A DNA stretch of 64,000 nucleotides from Gemmatimonadota bacterium (GTDB lineage Bacteria; Gemmatimonadota; Gemmatimonadetes; Longimicrobiales; Gaopeijiaceae): contig JAJCZZ010000072.1 in NCBI GenBank assembly GCA_029262115.1, positions 38,018-102,017 on the forward strand, given 5' to 3'. Numbering within the stretch: the stretch's first letter is position 1; each line of letters begins with the position of its first letter. Shown piece by piece: positions 9,044 through 18,152 of this stretch. A program made the translations under genes and the position numbers. Under the pieces are notes generated by a model. The model saw only the letters and a program-made list of their open reading frames with translations. It ran no database searches and was not told the origin of the DNA.

Positions 9044-10276
9044 ATGGTGGCGTCCGAATTCCAGCGTTTCGGGTCCGCCGCGGTGGGCGGCGCCCTGGCC
9101 GCGATCCTGGCTGTCTCCCTCGGCGCGTGTGACGGCGGTAGCGGCGGGACCGTGGCCACGGTCCGGGATTCGGCCGGTGTGACCGTCGTGGAGGCTCCCG
9201 CCCGACTGCTCGACCGGCTTCCCGAGTGGAGCGTCGACACGGTCATGGTGGTGGGTGGCTCCGGCGCCCCCCCCGAGCAGGCGTTCGGCCAGATCCAGGG
9301 TGTTCACCGGTACGATGACGGGACCATCGCAGTCCTGGACATCACGTCCCGAAACGTTCGGTTCTTCGGCCCGGACGGCGAACTGCAGACGACGGCGGGA
9401 AGCCCCGGCTCGGGCCCCGGGCAGTTCGAGCAGCCCGCTCGTTTGAGAAGGATCCACGGTGACTCGCTCGTGGTGACGGATCGGACGCGTTGGCGGCTGT
9501 CCATCATCGGTCCCGAACGGACCATCGACCGGTCCGTCCGGATGCGAGGGCTTCCGCCGTCCGGCCTCCTGCATGGGGTTCTGGACGACGGCACCATGGT
9601 CTTCGGGGCCCCCGTCCCGGGAGGACGAGACGCGAGTGCGACCCCGGTCGTGCAAAGGACTTTCATCCGGTTTTACGGCCTGGACGGCGCCCCCCGCGAC
9701 TCGCTTGGGCCCTTCCCCGATGTGCCCACGTACCGGATCGCGCCGAACGCCTTTGCCGTGCCCGTCTTCTCGGCGCGCACCGACTTCGCGACGGATCTGG
9801 ATGGCGTCTGGGTCGGCACCGGCATGGAGCCTGAGCTCATCCGGATCCGCCGGGATGGCTCGCTCGACCGGATCGTCCGTTGGGCCCGCCCACCCCGAGC
9901 GGTCACGCAGGAGCACCGACGGATCACGCTGGATGACGCGCTCGCCCGCGCGAGCGACGACAATGAACGGCAGCAGGTTCGCGCCATGCATGAGCGGACG
10001 ATCTTCGCCAGTCGTCTGCCGGCGTATCGGCGGATCTTCGCCGGACCCTCGGGCCGGGTGTGGGTGGAAGGCTTCAACCCCTGGCTCGAGTCGCGCCCGA
10101 CCGAGTGGATGCTCCTCGGCCCTGACGGAGAGCCGGAAGGTACCATCCGACTCCCCTACCGTTTCCGGCTTTGGGAGGTCGACGAGGATTACCTGAGCGG
10201 GATGATTCCGGACGCCTCGGGGGCGCAGCGCGCAGTCGTGCTCCGGGTGGTTCGAGACCCGGATCCGGCTGGATAG
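9044..10276 (+). CDS. 6-bladed beta-propeller lipoprotein
   Basis: 410-aa lipoprotein, lipobox 'SLGAC' at about residues 25-29. The mature protein opens with 'TVRDSAGVTVVEAPA' and continues with blades of the 'DGTIAVLDITSRNVRFFGPDGEL' type, the pattern of the 6-bladed propeller family (BF2992-like) common in Gemmatimonadota. 'GSGPGQF' after the first blade is the family's standard motif. These proteins are outer-membrane or periplasmic-facing, and their ligands are unknown. GGAG lies about 9 bp upstream of ATG 9044. A 27-bp direct duplication begins just inside its 3' end. Confidence 0.85.
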   Translation: MVASEFQRFGSAAVGGALAAILAVSLGACDGGSGGTVATVRDSAGVTVVEAPARLLDRLPEWSVDTVMVVGGSGAPPEQAFGQIQGVHRYDDGTIAVLDITSRNVRFFGPDGELQTTAGSPGSGPGQFEQPARLRRIHGDSLVVTDRTRWRLSIIGPERTIDRSVRMRGLPPSGLLHGVLDDGTMVFGAPVPGGRDASATPVVQRTFIRFYGLDGAPRDSLGPFPDVPTYRIAPNAFAVPVFSARTDFATDLDGVWVGTGMEPELIRIRRDGSLDRIVRWARPPRAVTQEHRRITLDDALARASDDNERQQVRAMHERTIFASRLPAYRRIFAGPSGRVWVEGFNPWLESRPTEWMLLGPDGEPEGTIRLPYRFRLWEVDEDYLSGMIPDASGAQRAVVLRVVRDPDPAG

Positions 10277-10330
10277 CCGCGTCCCTTTTCGACACGGGCC
10301 GGCCGGATAGCCGCGTCGTTTCGACACGGG
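10271..10330. repeat. Imperfect 27-bp direct duplication
   Basis: Two copies of a segment starting GGATAGCCGCGTC and ending TTTCGACACGGG lie at 10271-10298 and 10305-10330, separated by 6 bp. The first copy contains the stop codon of the propeller lipoprotein, the second is intergenic. The copies differ by a 2-nt length change and one substitution near the middle. This looks like a recent local slippage duplication. The rest of the 240-bp gap to the Bor-like gene shows no other clear feature. Confidence 0.7.
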
Positions 10331-10516
10331 ACCGGCCTCCTGCGAGAACGACGCCGGCACTCCGCTCTCTCGCCTCAATCGCGTATCTCCTTGGAAATAA
10401 AGGAGATGAGCAGCCGGCTCACGTGGGCACGCCAGATGCCCTCCTATCGTTCCGGGTCCCGGCCCGCGCAGGCGTTCGGCCCGCGTTCCGTGGATCCGCT
10501 CAGATGAGGAGGGGAC

Positions 10517-10897
10517 GTGCGGGACAGGGCACGAGGATCAGGGTTGCAGAAGACGGCGCTCATCGCGGCGCTCGCGGTCACGATGACCGGATGTTACTCC
10601 CACACGATCCACGCAGGGGGTGGCGCACCGAACGGACCGGTGGTTTACGACGAGTGGCAACACTTCTGGATCGGCGGGCTGGTCGGTGACAGCCGAGTCG
10701 ACCTGCAGCGCCTTTGTGGGGGTCGGGACGCCACGGTGAGGGTCCGCCAGAGCTTCCTGAACGGACTCGTGGCTGGGCTGACGGGCGGCATCTACGTCCC
10801 CACGACCGTCGAGGTCCGGTGTCGCAACGGTCGTCGCGGCGACATCGAACTCGACGCCGACGATCTGGAGCGACTGAGGGAGAGCCTGGACCGCTGA
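10517..10897 (+). CDS. bor: Bor/Iss family lipoprotein
   Basis: 126-aa lipoprotein matching the Bor family (phage lambda Bor, E. coli Iss). The lipobox 'MTGC' places the modified Cys at about residue 26, followed by 'YSHTIHAG'. The conserved body 'WQHFWIGGLVGDSRVDLQRLCGG', 'SFLNGLVAGLTGGIYVPTTVEVRC' is clear. Bor proteins are outer-membrane lipoproteins linked to serum survival in enterics; in free-living bacteria the role is unknown. The start is GTG 10517 with AGGAGGGG just upstream. No phage genes lie nearby, so this is a chromosomal family member, not evidence of a prophage. Confidence 0.88.
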   Translation: MRDRARGSGLQKTALIAALAVTMTGCYSHTIHAGGGAPNGPVVYDEWQHFWIGGLVGDSRVDLQRLCGGRDATVRVRQSFLNGLVAGLTGGIYVPTTVEVRCRNGRRGDIELDADDLERLRESLDR

Positions 10898-11039
10898 GGA
10901 ATCGCCGAGGGATTCCGAGACGTCACGTACGGACGCGCGAGTGGGCCGTCCGCCCGGCGCCACCTCTTGAGCGAAGGCCTCGGGTGTACGAAGCTATGCG
11001 TATCGTCGAACGCCCCCGCCGTTCACCCGAGGCGCTTTC

Positions 11040-11489
11040 TTGACCCAGCAGCCCCACTGCCCTGTCGATCACCACGCCGCCGAAGTCGCGGCGGAGCGGC
11101 TGCCCGGCCCCCTGCGCCGCGGCATCTACTTCTCAGTGGGGAGCGTGAGCGTGGTCATGGGCGTCATCGGGATTTTCGTGCCGCTCTGGCCGACGACCTG
11201 CTTCCTGCTCCTGGCAGGCTGGGCTTTCGCGCGCAGTTCGCCACGGGCGGAGCGGTGGCTGTACGAGAACCGGCTCTTCGGGCGATACCTCTCGGACTAT
11301 CGGGAGCGGGGCGTGATCTCGCCGCGCGTGCGCCTCACGTCCGTCTCGGTGCTCTGGCTTTTCATGGCCGTCACGATCGTACTTCTGTCGCGGGTCTGGG
11401 TGGCCGCGCTCCTCCTGCTCGTGGCGACGGCGGTCACGGTGCACCTCTACTCCCTGCCGACCGCGCCACGGGAACCCGCTCGGGGCTGA
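11040..11489 (+). CDS. DUF454 (YbaN-like) inner-membrane protein
   Basis: 149-aa protein of the DUF454/YbaN family. It has 'VMGVIGIFVPLWPTTCFLLLAGWAFARSSPRAERWLYENRLFG', the family hallmark, and a second pair of hydrophobic helices at about 95-137, giving four membrane segments. The start is a TTG at 11040 with a weak GAGGCG upstream, so the N-terminal 20 residues are uncertain. The function of the family is unknown. It lies alone between the Bor-like and metalloprotease genes. Confidence 0.8.
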   Translation: MTQQPHCPVDHHAAEVAAERLPGPLRRGIYFSVGSVSVVMGVIGIFVPLWPTTCFLLLAGWAFARSSPRAERWLYENRLFGRYLSDYRERGVISPRVRLTSVSVLWLFMAVTIVLLSRVWVAALLLLVATAVTVHLYSLPTAPREPARG

Positions 11490-11637
11490 GCCCGCTCGGG
11501 AGGTTGATGGGTTCCTCCCCCCCAACGCTGTGCCTCCCTCCCTTGTCACAATTGAGTCGGGACAGGACTATTGGCATAGTAGACCTCGGCGTACGCCGTT
11601 CGCGTGCGCGGGACACCAAACAGGGAGCGGGACCGGG

Positions 11638-14151
11638 ATGACGGGTCGATCGAGGCGTGGGTACGGGGCGTGGATGGTGGCGGCGGTAGTCGGGATCTCT
11701 GGGTGCTCGAGCACACAGGCCGCGCCGGGGTCGACGGCGCCCCCCAACGGCGGCGCTCGCGGCGGAACGGGCAACGGTGCGCGCACAGCCCCGAGTGGAC
11801 CCAAGCCGTACACCGACGTAATCGACAGCACGGTCACGTCCGACGACGGTCTGATTACGGTCCACTCCAAGGACGGCGACTGGCTGTTCGAAGTCCCGGA
11901 CTCACTGCTCGGGCGCGACATGCTTCTGATCTCGCGCATTGCCGGCGTGCCCACGGGGCTCGGCGGCTTCGCGCCAGCGGGCGTCGCCGCCGGGCGCCAA
12001 CTCGTCCGGTGGGACCGGATCGGTGACCGGATCCTGCTGCGGCGCCACGAAGAAGGGTTCGTCGCCGAGGACTCGCTTCCGATCGCGCAGTCGGTGCGGA
12101 GCAACAACTTCGCGGCCATCCTGGCCTCGTTCGAGATCGAAGCCCGCTCCGAAGGCGACGACGCCTCGGTGGTCGATGTGACCGACTTCTTCGAGGGCGA
12201 CACGCCGTCCCTGTCGGGGCTCCGGGCGAATCAGCGCCGGGACTTCCAGGTCCGTCGTCTCGACAGCTCCCGGAGCTTCATCAACTACGCGCGAAGCTTT
12301 CCCCTCAACGTGAACGTGCGCCATACGCTCACGTACGACGCAGGGGCCCCGCCCGCGAACGCGCAGACCGGCACCATCTCGATGGAGATGCACCAATCGA
12401 TGGTGCTCCTCCCGTCCGATCCGATGATGCCCCGCTACGCCGACGACCGGGTCGGGTACTTCACCGTCAACCGCATCAACTTCGGGCTGGACGAGCAGAA
12501 GGCGGCCGACGAGGAGTTCATCCGCCGCTGGCGCCTGGAGCCCAGCGACCCCGTGGCCTACGCGCGCGGGCAACTCGTCGACCCCGTCAAGCCGATCGTC
12601 TACTACGTCGACCCGGCCACACCGTCTCGATGGGTGGGCGCCGTCAAGCGAGGCGTTGAGAACTGGCAGGCCGCCTTCGAGACGGCCGGCTTCAGCAACG
12701 CAATCATCGCCCTCGACCCGCCATCTCCCAGTGAGGATCCCGAGTGGGACCCTGAGGACGTGCGGTATTCGGTGGTCCGGTGGGCCGCGAGCCTGACACG
12801 CAACGCGCAGGGTCCGAGCACGTCCGACCCCCGGACCGGTGAGATCATCGAATCGGACATCGTGTGGTACCACAACCACATGCGGTCGTACCGGACCTGG
12901 ATGATGGTGCAGACGGGCGCGGCCAACCCCGACGCGCGTAGCCTACCGATCTCGAATGAGCTGATGGCCGAGGCCATGGAGCAGGTCATCACGCACGAAA
13001 TCGGGCATGCGATCGGGCTTCCGCACAACATGATCGCCTCCTCCTCGTACCCGGTGGACTCCCTCCGATCGGCCAGCTTCTCGCGGCGCATGGGTGTCGC
13101 CCCGACCATCATGGACTACGCCCGCCAGAACTACATCGCCCAGCCAGGCGACGGGCTTCAGCCGCTCGATTTTCTCCGCCACATCGGTCCGTACGATCAC
13201 TATTCGGTGAACTGGGGATACCGGGTCATTCCGGGCGCGGACACCCCGGACGATGAGCTGGATACGCTGGATCGCTGGATCGTCGAACGTGCGGGGGATC
13301 CCATGTACCGATACCTCCCGCAGGGTGGTCTCGGCGTCAGCGACCCGCGCGCCCAGACCGAGGACATGGGAGACGATCCCGTGCGCGCGAGCGAGTACGG
13401 GATGGCCAACCTGAAGCGGATCGTCCCGAATCTGGTGGCATGGACCACACGGCCCGGCGAGGACTACGGTGACCTCGCGGAGATCTACGGCGAGGCGCTG
13501 GGGCAGTGGAACCGGTACGTGGGGCACGTCCTGACGGTCGTGGGCGGTGTCAACGTGGATCTCAAGACGTCCGACCAGGTCGGTCCGGTCTACGACGCCC
13601 TTCCGCGCGGGCGCCAAAAGGCCGCAATGGGGTGGCTGTCACGGGAGGTGTTCGAAGCGCCCTTATGGCTCAACGACGCCGCGATCCTTGAGCGCATCGG
13701 CCCCGGTCGAGCAGGGCTTTCCGTTCTGAGCGCCCGCCAAGCGGGCATTCTCCGTCGTCTGCTCGACCCGAGGCGGCTGGCCATGCTGTCCGAACTCGAA
13801 ACGAGTGCCGCCGATCCGTATCCACTGGTGGAGTTCCTGGACGATACGCGGGCCGCCGTGTGGCGGGATCTCTCCCGCGTCTCCGCGATCGACGGCTACC
13901 GACGAGCGCTCCAGCGGGCGTATCTGGAGCGGATGGAGTCGCTCATGACCGAGCAACCGACCGGCAACCCGTTCCAGGGGCAGGCACCCGTCATGGATCG
14001 GTCCGACATCCGTCCGCTGGTTCGGGCCCAGCTGATCGACCTACGTGCGGACGCCCAGCGGGCGGCCGCACGGGTGAGCCATCGGGTGACGCGGGCGCAC
14101 CTGCGGGACGTGGTGGCACGGATCGACGACCTGCTGGAGGGTGGGAACTGA
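11638..14151 (+). CDS. Zinc-dependent metalloprotease (DUF5117-type), lipoprotein
   Basis: 837-aa exported metalloprotease of the metzincin-like DUF5117/DUF5118 family found in Bacteroidota and Gemmatimonadota. The lipobox 'ISGC' puts the lipidated Cys at residue 23, followed by a Gly/Pro/Ala linker. The zinc site is 'HEIGHAIGLPH' with H453, H457 and H463, and E454 as catalytic base; a Met-turn-like 'PTIMDYARQNY' follows about 35 residues later. The N-terminal 400 residues are the family's accessory domain. Likely role: degradation of peptides outside the inner membrane. ATG 11638 is preceded by GGGAGCGGGACCGGG. The next gene overlaps or abuts its end. Confidence 0.88.
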   Translation: MTGRSRRGYGAWMVAAVVGISGCSSTQAAPGSTAPPNGGARGGTGNGARTAPSGPKPYTDVIDSTVTSDDGLITVHSKDGDWLFEVPDSLLGRDMLLISRIAGVPTGLGGFAPAGVAAGRQLVRWDRIGDRILLRRHEEGFVAEDSLPIAQSVRSNNFAAILASFEIEARSEGDDASVVDVTDFFEGDTPSLSGLRANQRRDFQVRRLDSSRSFINYARSFPLNVNVRHTLTYDAGAPPANAQTGTISMEMHQSMVLLPSDPMMPRYADDRVGYFTVNRINFGLDEQKAADEEFIRRWRLEPSDPVAYARGQLVDPVKPIVYYVDPATPSRWVGAVKRGVENWQAAFETAGFSNAIIALDPPSPSEDPEWDPEDVRYSVVRWAASLTRNAQGPSTSDPRTGEIIESDIVWYHNHMRSYRTWMMVQTGAANPDARSLPISNELMAEAMEQVITHEIGHAIGLPHNMIASSSYPVDSLRSASFSRRMGVAPTIMDYARQNYIAQPGDGLQPLDFLRHIGPYDHYSVNWGYRVIPGADTPDDELDTLDRWIVERAGDPMYRYLPQGGLGVSDPRAQTEDMGDDPVRASEYGMANLKRIVPNLVAWTTRPGEDYGDLAEIYGEALGQWNRYVGHVLTVVGGVNVDLKTSDQVGPVYDALPRGRQKAAMGWLSREVFEAPLWLNDAAILERIGPGRAGLSVLSARQAGILRRLLDPRRLAMLSELETSAADPYPLVEFLDDTRAAVWRDLSRVSAIDGYRRALQRAYLERMESLMTEQPTGNPFQGQAPVMDRSDIRPLVRAQLIDLRADAQRAAARVSHRVTRAHLRDVVARIDDLLEGGN

Positions 14152-14776
14152 GGGCGGGGTAGCCGCTTCCAAGTGGAGGATGAGGCTCCTGCCCCTTCTC
14201 GCGCTCCTGGCAACCCTCACGACCAGCCGACCGGTAGACGCCCAGGAGTCGGAATGGGCCCTCGGACCGGTCGTGCGCCGCCACTGGTTCGGCGAGGATC
14301 TAAACCCGTCGCTGGCCTACGGTCTCCGAGGGTGGCACGCCAGCGGCAATCGCTTCCTGTATCTCGAAGGCTCTTTCCAGCGCACGCGGCAGCACCCTGC
14401 GTCCGACTGTCAGAACGACGACTGCCAGACGCGCACGAAGCCGGTGTCGTTTATCAATGGGGCGGTCGGGTGGCAACGTCGCTTGGCAGCGATAGCCGAC
14501 GGCGTGATCTCGGTAGTCGGAGGCGGCGGGATCGTTCGCTCGCGTCGAACAACGGACTTGAAGGCACTCGCTCGACCCGCGGTGACCTCGGTTCACTACG
14601 GTATCGAGGTGAGGTCGATCATACTGCTCACGGCGGGGCTCAACACCCAGGCGTACCTGGAGGGCGTGAGTACAGCGATCATGAGTGGGTGTCAGGACGT
14701 TCATATCGGGGTTTGTCCGGAGTGGAGGTTGGGGGTTGGTATCGGCGTGGCGATCTCTTTGCCGCGACCACCCTGA
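14141..14776 (+). CDS. Exported protein, possible small outer-membrane barrel
   Basis: 211 aa from GTG 14141 (11-bp overlap with the protease gene) or 198 aa from ATG 14180. Both starts have GGAGG placed too close, so the choice is open. The hydrophobic 'MRLLPLLALLATL' and cleavage near 'VDAQE' mark a Sec signal peptide. The mature part alternates polar and hydrophobic residues and has repeated Gly/aromatic strands ('FLYLEGSFQRT', 'LGVGIGVAISL'), as expected of an 8-stranded outer-membrane beta-barrel. Two Cys pairs could form disulphides. Family not recognised. Confidence 0.6.
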   Translation: MGTEGGVAASKWRMRLLPLLALLATLTTSRPVDAQESEWALGPVVRRHWFGEDLNPSLAYGLRGWHASGNRFLYLEGSFQRTRQHPASDCQNDDCQTRTKPVSFINGAVGWQRRLAAIADGVISVVGGGGIVRSRRTTDLKALARPAVTSVHYGIEVRSIILLTAGLNTQAYLEGVSTAIMSGCQDVHIGVCPEWRLGVGIGVAISLPRPP

Positions 14777-14820
14777 GATATGACGCGCGACCATTTGCGG
14801 AATCGCACGCCCCGACGAGC

Positions 14821-14872
14821 AAACAGCAAAACGCGGGCGGCGCGGACCAAAATCGGCCCACCCCGCCCGCGT
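14821..14872 (-). terminator. Rho-independent terminator of the OmpA-family gene
   Basis: A 10-bp perfect stem (14831-14840 with 14863-14872, arm ACGCGGGCGG) is followed on the minus strand by a T-rich tract (GTTTTGCTGTTTG). It lies about 60 bp after the stop of the minus-strand ompA-like gene at 14930. The loop is long (22 nt), which weakens the call slightly. Confidence 0.7.
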
Positions 14873-14929
14873 CGCTGCACGTCGACCTTGAGGCGTACGT
14901 GCTACCGCAGCGTTACTCGCTACCGCACA

Positions 14930-15622
14930 CTAGTTGCCTACGCCGCCGTGGCGCTTGAGCATCTCTTCCTGGAGCTCTTCGGACGCGAAGATCGCCACCT
15001 CGACCCGGCGGTTCTCCTGACGGCCCATATCAGTGTCGTTCGACGCGATCGGCTCCATCTCTCCACGGCCCATGGCCGAGACACGCGCGGCCATCAGGCC
15101 CTGGGAGATCAGGTAGCGCTCGGCCGCCGCAGCCCGCCGCTCGCTGAGGGCCTGGTTGTAGCTGTCCGAACCGGCAGCGTCGGTGTGACCGACGACGAGC
15201 ACCTCGGTGTCGTCGTACTCGCGCAGGCTCTCGGCCAGATTCCGCAGGTTGTCCCGCGCCGCCGTGCGGAGCACGTCGGAGTCGTAGTCGAACAGGAGGC
15301 CCGAGTCGAACGTGACGTGGATCCCCTCACCGACGCGCTCGATGGTGGCTCCGGGGATGGTCTTCTCGAGCTCCTCGGCCTGGTCGTCCATCCGGTAGCC
15401 GATAGCGGCTCCGGCGGCCCCACCCAGAACGGCACCGATGATCGCGCCCTTGGTGGTCGAGCCGGTCTGGCTTCCGATCACACCACCGACGACGCCCCCG
15501 ACCGCGGCGCCGGTCGCGGCGCCCCGCTCGGTCTTACCCAGGGACTCAAAAGTCGAACACCCCGACAGGCCCACGACACCAATGGTGCCGAGGACGAGAA
15601 AACGGGAAGATCGTAAAGACAT
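14930..15622 (-). CDS. OmpA-family peptidoglycan-binding lipoprotein
   Basis: 230-aa lipoprotein. Lipobox 'LSGC' with Cys22. Residues about 32-85 form a glycine-zipper region ('GAAVGGVVGGVIGSQ', 'GAVLGGAAGAAIGY') that can insert into membrane. Residues about 105-220 are an OmpA C-terminal domain with 'VVGHTDAAGSDSYNQALSERRA', a peptidoglycan-binding signature. It likely tethers the outer membrane to the cell wall, as in the YiaD-type subfamily. GGAG lies 9 bp upstream of ATG 15622, and a terminator follows the stop. Confidence 0.92.
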   Translation of the reverse strand: MSLRSSRFLVLGTIGVVGLSGCSTFESLGKTERGAATGAAVGGVVGGVIGSQTGSTTKGAIIGAVLGGAAGAAIGYRMDDQAEELEKTIPGATIERVGEGIHVTFDSGLLFDYDSDVLRTAARDNLRNLAESLREYDDTEVLVVGHTDAAGSDSYNQALSERRAAAAERYLISQGLMAARVSAMGRGEMEPIASNDTDMGRQENRRVEVAIFASEELQEEMLKRHGGVGN

Positions 15623-15717
15623 ATTCGTTACTCCGGTTGGATCGAGTACTTGATTGACGCACCTGCCTGTTCGTCATCAAGTGCACGGAGCATGCCAATT
15701 CTCGTTTCGCCGACCCG

Positions 15718-16911
15718 CTATCCCCCGAAACCCATGACCAGCAAGGGCTTCTCGTGGAAATCGTACCGCGGCCTCAGCTCGTCGACGTCGTATGACTCCT
15801 CGAGATCCACCACCTTCGACGTTCCGTGGATCTCGTCGATGGGCACTGACCGGTAGACCCCGTTGCGTACCGCGACGAGGAGCCCGCTCTTCCCTTCTCG
15901 GACCAGATCGAACGCAATGTTGCCGAACGCCATCGGGGCAATGGAGTCCAGCGCATCGGGTTCACCGGAGCGCACGAGGTAGCCCAGACGCTGATTCACC
16001 GTGTTGATGCGGCGCCCGTGATTGTACTTCGGCGAGATCGACTTGATGAGGTCGGACACGCGGTCACCGATCCCGCCCAGCTTCTTGTGTCCGAACTGGT
16101 CCGCCTCCTCGCCCTCGAAGCTCATCTCGGCGTCCCCGGCGAGGGTCGCCCCCTCGCTCACCAGAACGACCGAGTAACGGCTCGGATTGGCACTCCGGTC
16201 CTTCACGAGGAGGCGCACGAGCCGATCCGGGTCGAACGGATGCTCGGGGATGACACATCGGTCCGCGGCCCCTGCCAAGGTCGGCAGCAGAGCGGTGAAC
16301 CCCGCGTATCTGCCGAAGACCTCGATGACGAGGATCCGCTCGTGAGACCCAGCCGACGTGCGCAGTCTGTGCGTGAGTTCGATGGTGCGGGTAACACACG
16401 TGCTGAAGCCGATGCAGTAGTCCGTGCCCGGAACGTCGTTGTCCATGGTTTTGGGGATGGCGATGACGCGCACCCCCTCGCGGTGCAGCCGGTGACCGTA
16501 CGACAGCGTGTCGTCGCCTCCGATCGGTATCAACGTGTCGACGCCCAGATACTCCAGGTTCTCCAGCACGGCCGGGGTGATGTCGTTGACCTCGTCGGTG
16601 TACCGATCCGACAGATGATCGGGCACGAACGCTCTGGGCAGGTGGCTGGGACGGGTCCGGCTGCTGTGGAGGAACGTGCCGCCGGTGCGCCCCGCGCGAT
16701 TGACGGCCACCTCCGAGAGTTCGACAACGCTGGCGGAGTTGTCGGCGCCGTCCTCCGGTACGAGGTCGACCAGACCCCGCCATCCCCGGCGAATCCCGAG
16801 CACACGGTACCCGTCCCGGCGGGCGCGAATTGTGACCGCGCGGATGGCAGGATTGAGGCCAGGGACATCCCCGCCGCCGGTCAGGATGGCAATCGTGCCC
16901 CGGTTGGTCAT
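15718..16911 (-). CDS. pfp: Phosphofructokinase with PPi-dependent signature
   Basis: 397-aa phosphofructokinase-family enzyme (fructose-6-phosphate to fructose-1,6-bisphosphate). The N-terminal phosphate loop is 'TGGGDVPGLN' (11-20). Residues 131-134 read GGDD, with Asp where ATP-dependent enzymes have Gly, and 153-159 read PKTMDND, with Lys where E. coli PfkA has Gly. Asp plus Lys at these two sites is the established mark of pyrophosphate-dependent enzymes, so a reversible PPi-PFK is likely. 'VFGRYAGFTAL' (about 198-208) is the sugar-phosphate site. ATG 16911 overlaps the stop of the MBL-hydrolase gene as ATGA, so translation is coupled. The cofactor call rests on these residues only. Confidence 0.88.
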   Translation of the reverse strand: MTNRGTIAILTGGGDVPGLNPAIRAVTIRARRDGYRVLGIRRGWRGLVDLVPEDGADNSASVVELSEVAVNRAGRTGGTFLHSSRTRPSHLPRAFVPDHLSDRYTDEVNDITPAVLENLEYLGVDTLIPIGGDDTLSYGHRLHREGVRVIAIPKTMDNDVPGTDYCIGFSTCVTRTIELTHRLRTSAGSHERILVIEVFGRYAGFTALLPTLAGAADRCVIPEHPFDPDRLVRLLVKDRSANPSRYSVVLVSEGATLAGDAEMSFEGEEADQFGHKKLGGIGDRVSDLIKSISPKYNHGRRINTVNQRLGYLVRSGEPDALDSIAPMAFGNIAFDLVREGKSGLLVAVRNGVYRSVPIDEIHGTSKVVDLEESYDVDELRPRYDFHEKPLLVMGFGG

Positions 16912-17882
16912 CGGTCCAAGCCTCGGTCCAGTTCGGTCATCCACGCCCCGATCGCGCGCTCGAAGTAGCGCGGGTTGAACAGCGTCCATTCGCCCAATGA
17001 CGTCGGGACACGGTACCGGCTCCCGGCCTCCTCCGCGCTCAGCCCCGCGTCGAAGGCCCGCTTCGCCGCTCCCTCGACGTCGTCCAGCAGATCGATGTAC
17101 CGGGCCAGATCGGTGGAATCGGCCAGCGGTCCATGACCCGGCACATAGGTGGACGCGCCCCGCTCACGGATGAGACGCACAGCCATACTCAGACGCGACG
17201 GCGCGGCATCCACGTAGTTCGGAAACATCCGGTTCCACACCAGGTCACCGCAGAACACAACGGATGGATCGGTGACCTCGAGGGAGACGTCGGAATCCGT
17301 GTGGCCCCGGCGCGGTACGACAATGACGGAACGACCGCCGAGGTCCACCTCCGTGGGACGGCGCCTGTCGATCAAACGCGCGTCCTCGAACATCGCTTCG
17401 CTCGTGTTCCGGTTTCGCTCCAGGACCAACTCCCGCGTGCGGGCCGTGACCAGGAGTTCGGGACCGCCGCGACCGGTCACGTCGGACAAGCCGCCGGTGT
17501 GGTCGCCGTGATAGTGCGTGACCACGACGTGGGTCGGGGCGCGCCCGGTCAGAGTGCGTGCTTGCGCCGCCATCCATTCGGCTCCCTTCGCCGATCCGAA
17601 TCCTTCGACGACGAGGACGCCGGCGCGGCCGGCTACGATGCCGCCGTTGCACAGTGTCGTGTTGTCCTCGAGCGGTGTGGAAACCAGCGCCCACACCCCG
17701 TCGGCCACCCGCTCCAGACGCCCCCACGGCTCGCGCGCCACGACCGGAAAGCGCTCCTGACGGCCCCACCGCGTCCGGGCGAGGAGTGGAGAAGCGGACG
17801 CCATCAACCCCAAGTGCAGGGCACACGAGGACGAATGGCGGAGGAAGTCACGTCGGTTCCAGGGGCGGTCGGCAGGGCACAC
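16908..17882 (-). CDS. Tat-exported MBL-fold metallo-hydrolase
   Basis: 324-aa metallo-beta-lactamase-fold hydrolase. A twin-arginine motif 'RRDFLR' (10-15) and a hydrophobic stretch mark Tat export. The metal site is 'THYHGDH' (H123, H125, D127, H128), followed by 'GHTDSD' and 'FCGDLVWN', then 'YVPGHGPL', which is the full binuclear zinc set of the family (subclass B3/QuiP-like hydrolases). The substrate cannot be assigned. Its stop overlaps the PFK start (16908-16911). A periplasmic hydrolase coupled to a cytosolic glycolytic enzyme is an unusual pairing. Confidence 0.85.
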   Translation of the reverse strand: MCPADRPWNRRDFLRHSSSCALHLGLMASASPLLARTRWGRQERFPVVAREPWGRLERVADGVWALVSTPLEDNTTLCNGGIVAGRAGVLVVEGFGSAKGAEWMAAQARTLTGRAPTHVVVTHYHGDHTGGLSDVTGRGGPELLVTARTRELVLERNRNTSEAMFEDARLIDRRRPTEVDLGGRSVIVVPRRGHTDSDVSLEVTDPSVVFCGDLVWNRMFPNYVDAAPSRLSMAVRLIRERGASTYVPGHGPLADSTDLARYIDLLDDVEGAAKRAFDAGLSAEEAGSRYRVPTSLGEWTLFNPRYFERAIGAWMTELDRGLDR

Positions 17883-18033
17883 GGCGACGGATCCGAGAGG
17901 TTGGAGTCTGAGCTGGAGGCCACGCGCTGTGCGGGGGCCGGTCCACCAAGGGCATCACCACCATACCCCCACGTCCGCTATCCGGTTACGCCGATGTCTC
18001 CGCGCGGCGCCCATCCACACCCATATCGGTGAC

Positions 18034-18088
18034 GTGAATACTTCTTAACGCGCAGTTCATGGTGGGTTGGGCCCCGGCAGCATACCGT
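18034..18088 (+). promoter_or_regulatory. Metal-regulon promoter box A (response regulator gene)
   Basis: Four hexamers at 11-bp period: GTGAAT (18034), TTAACG (18045), TTCATG (18056) and a weak TTGGGC (18067), then 10 bp and a -10-like TACCGT (18083-18088). Predicted transcription starts near 18095, leaving a 5' leader of about 58 nt before the ATG at 18153. The same 55-bp layout occurs at five other sites in the window. The position implies autoregulation by the response regulator. Confidence 0.65.
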
Positions 18089-18152
18089 AATGGGAGCCTG
18101 GGCCGCGCGCGGAGGCCGCCCGACTGACCTGTGGGAAGGAGGAGGACGGAGA

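Noticed and set aside
10517..10897. Prophage suspected from the Bor-like lipoprotein
   Set aside because: No integrase, capsid or lysis genes nearby; Bor-type lipoproteins occur on ordinary chromosomes.
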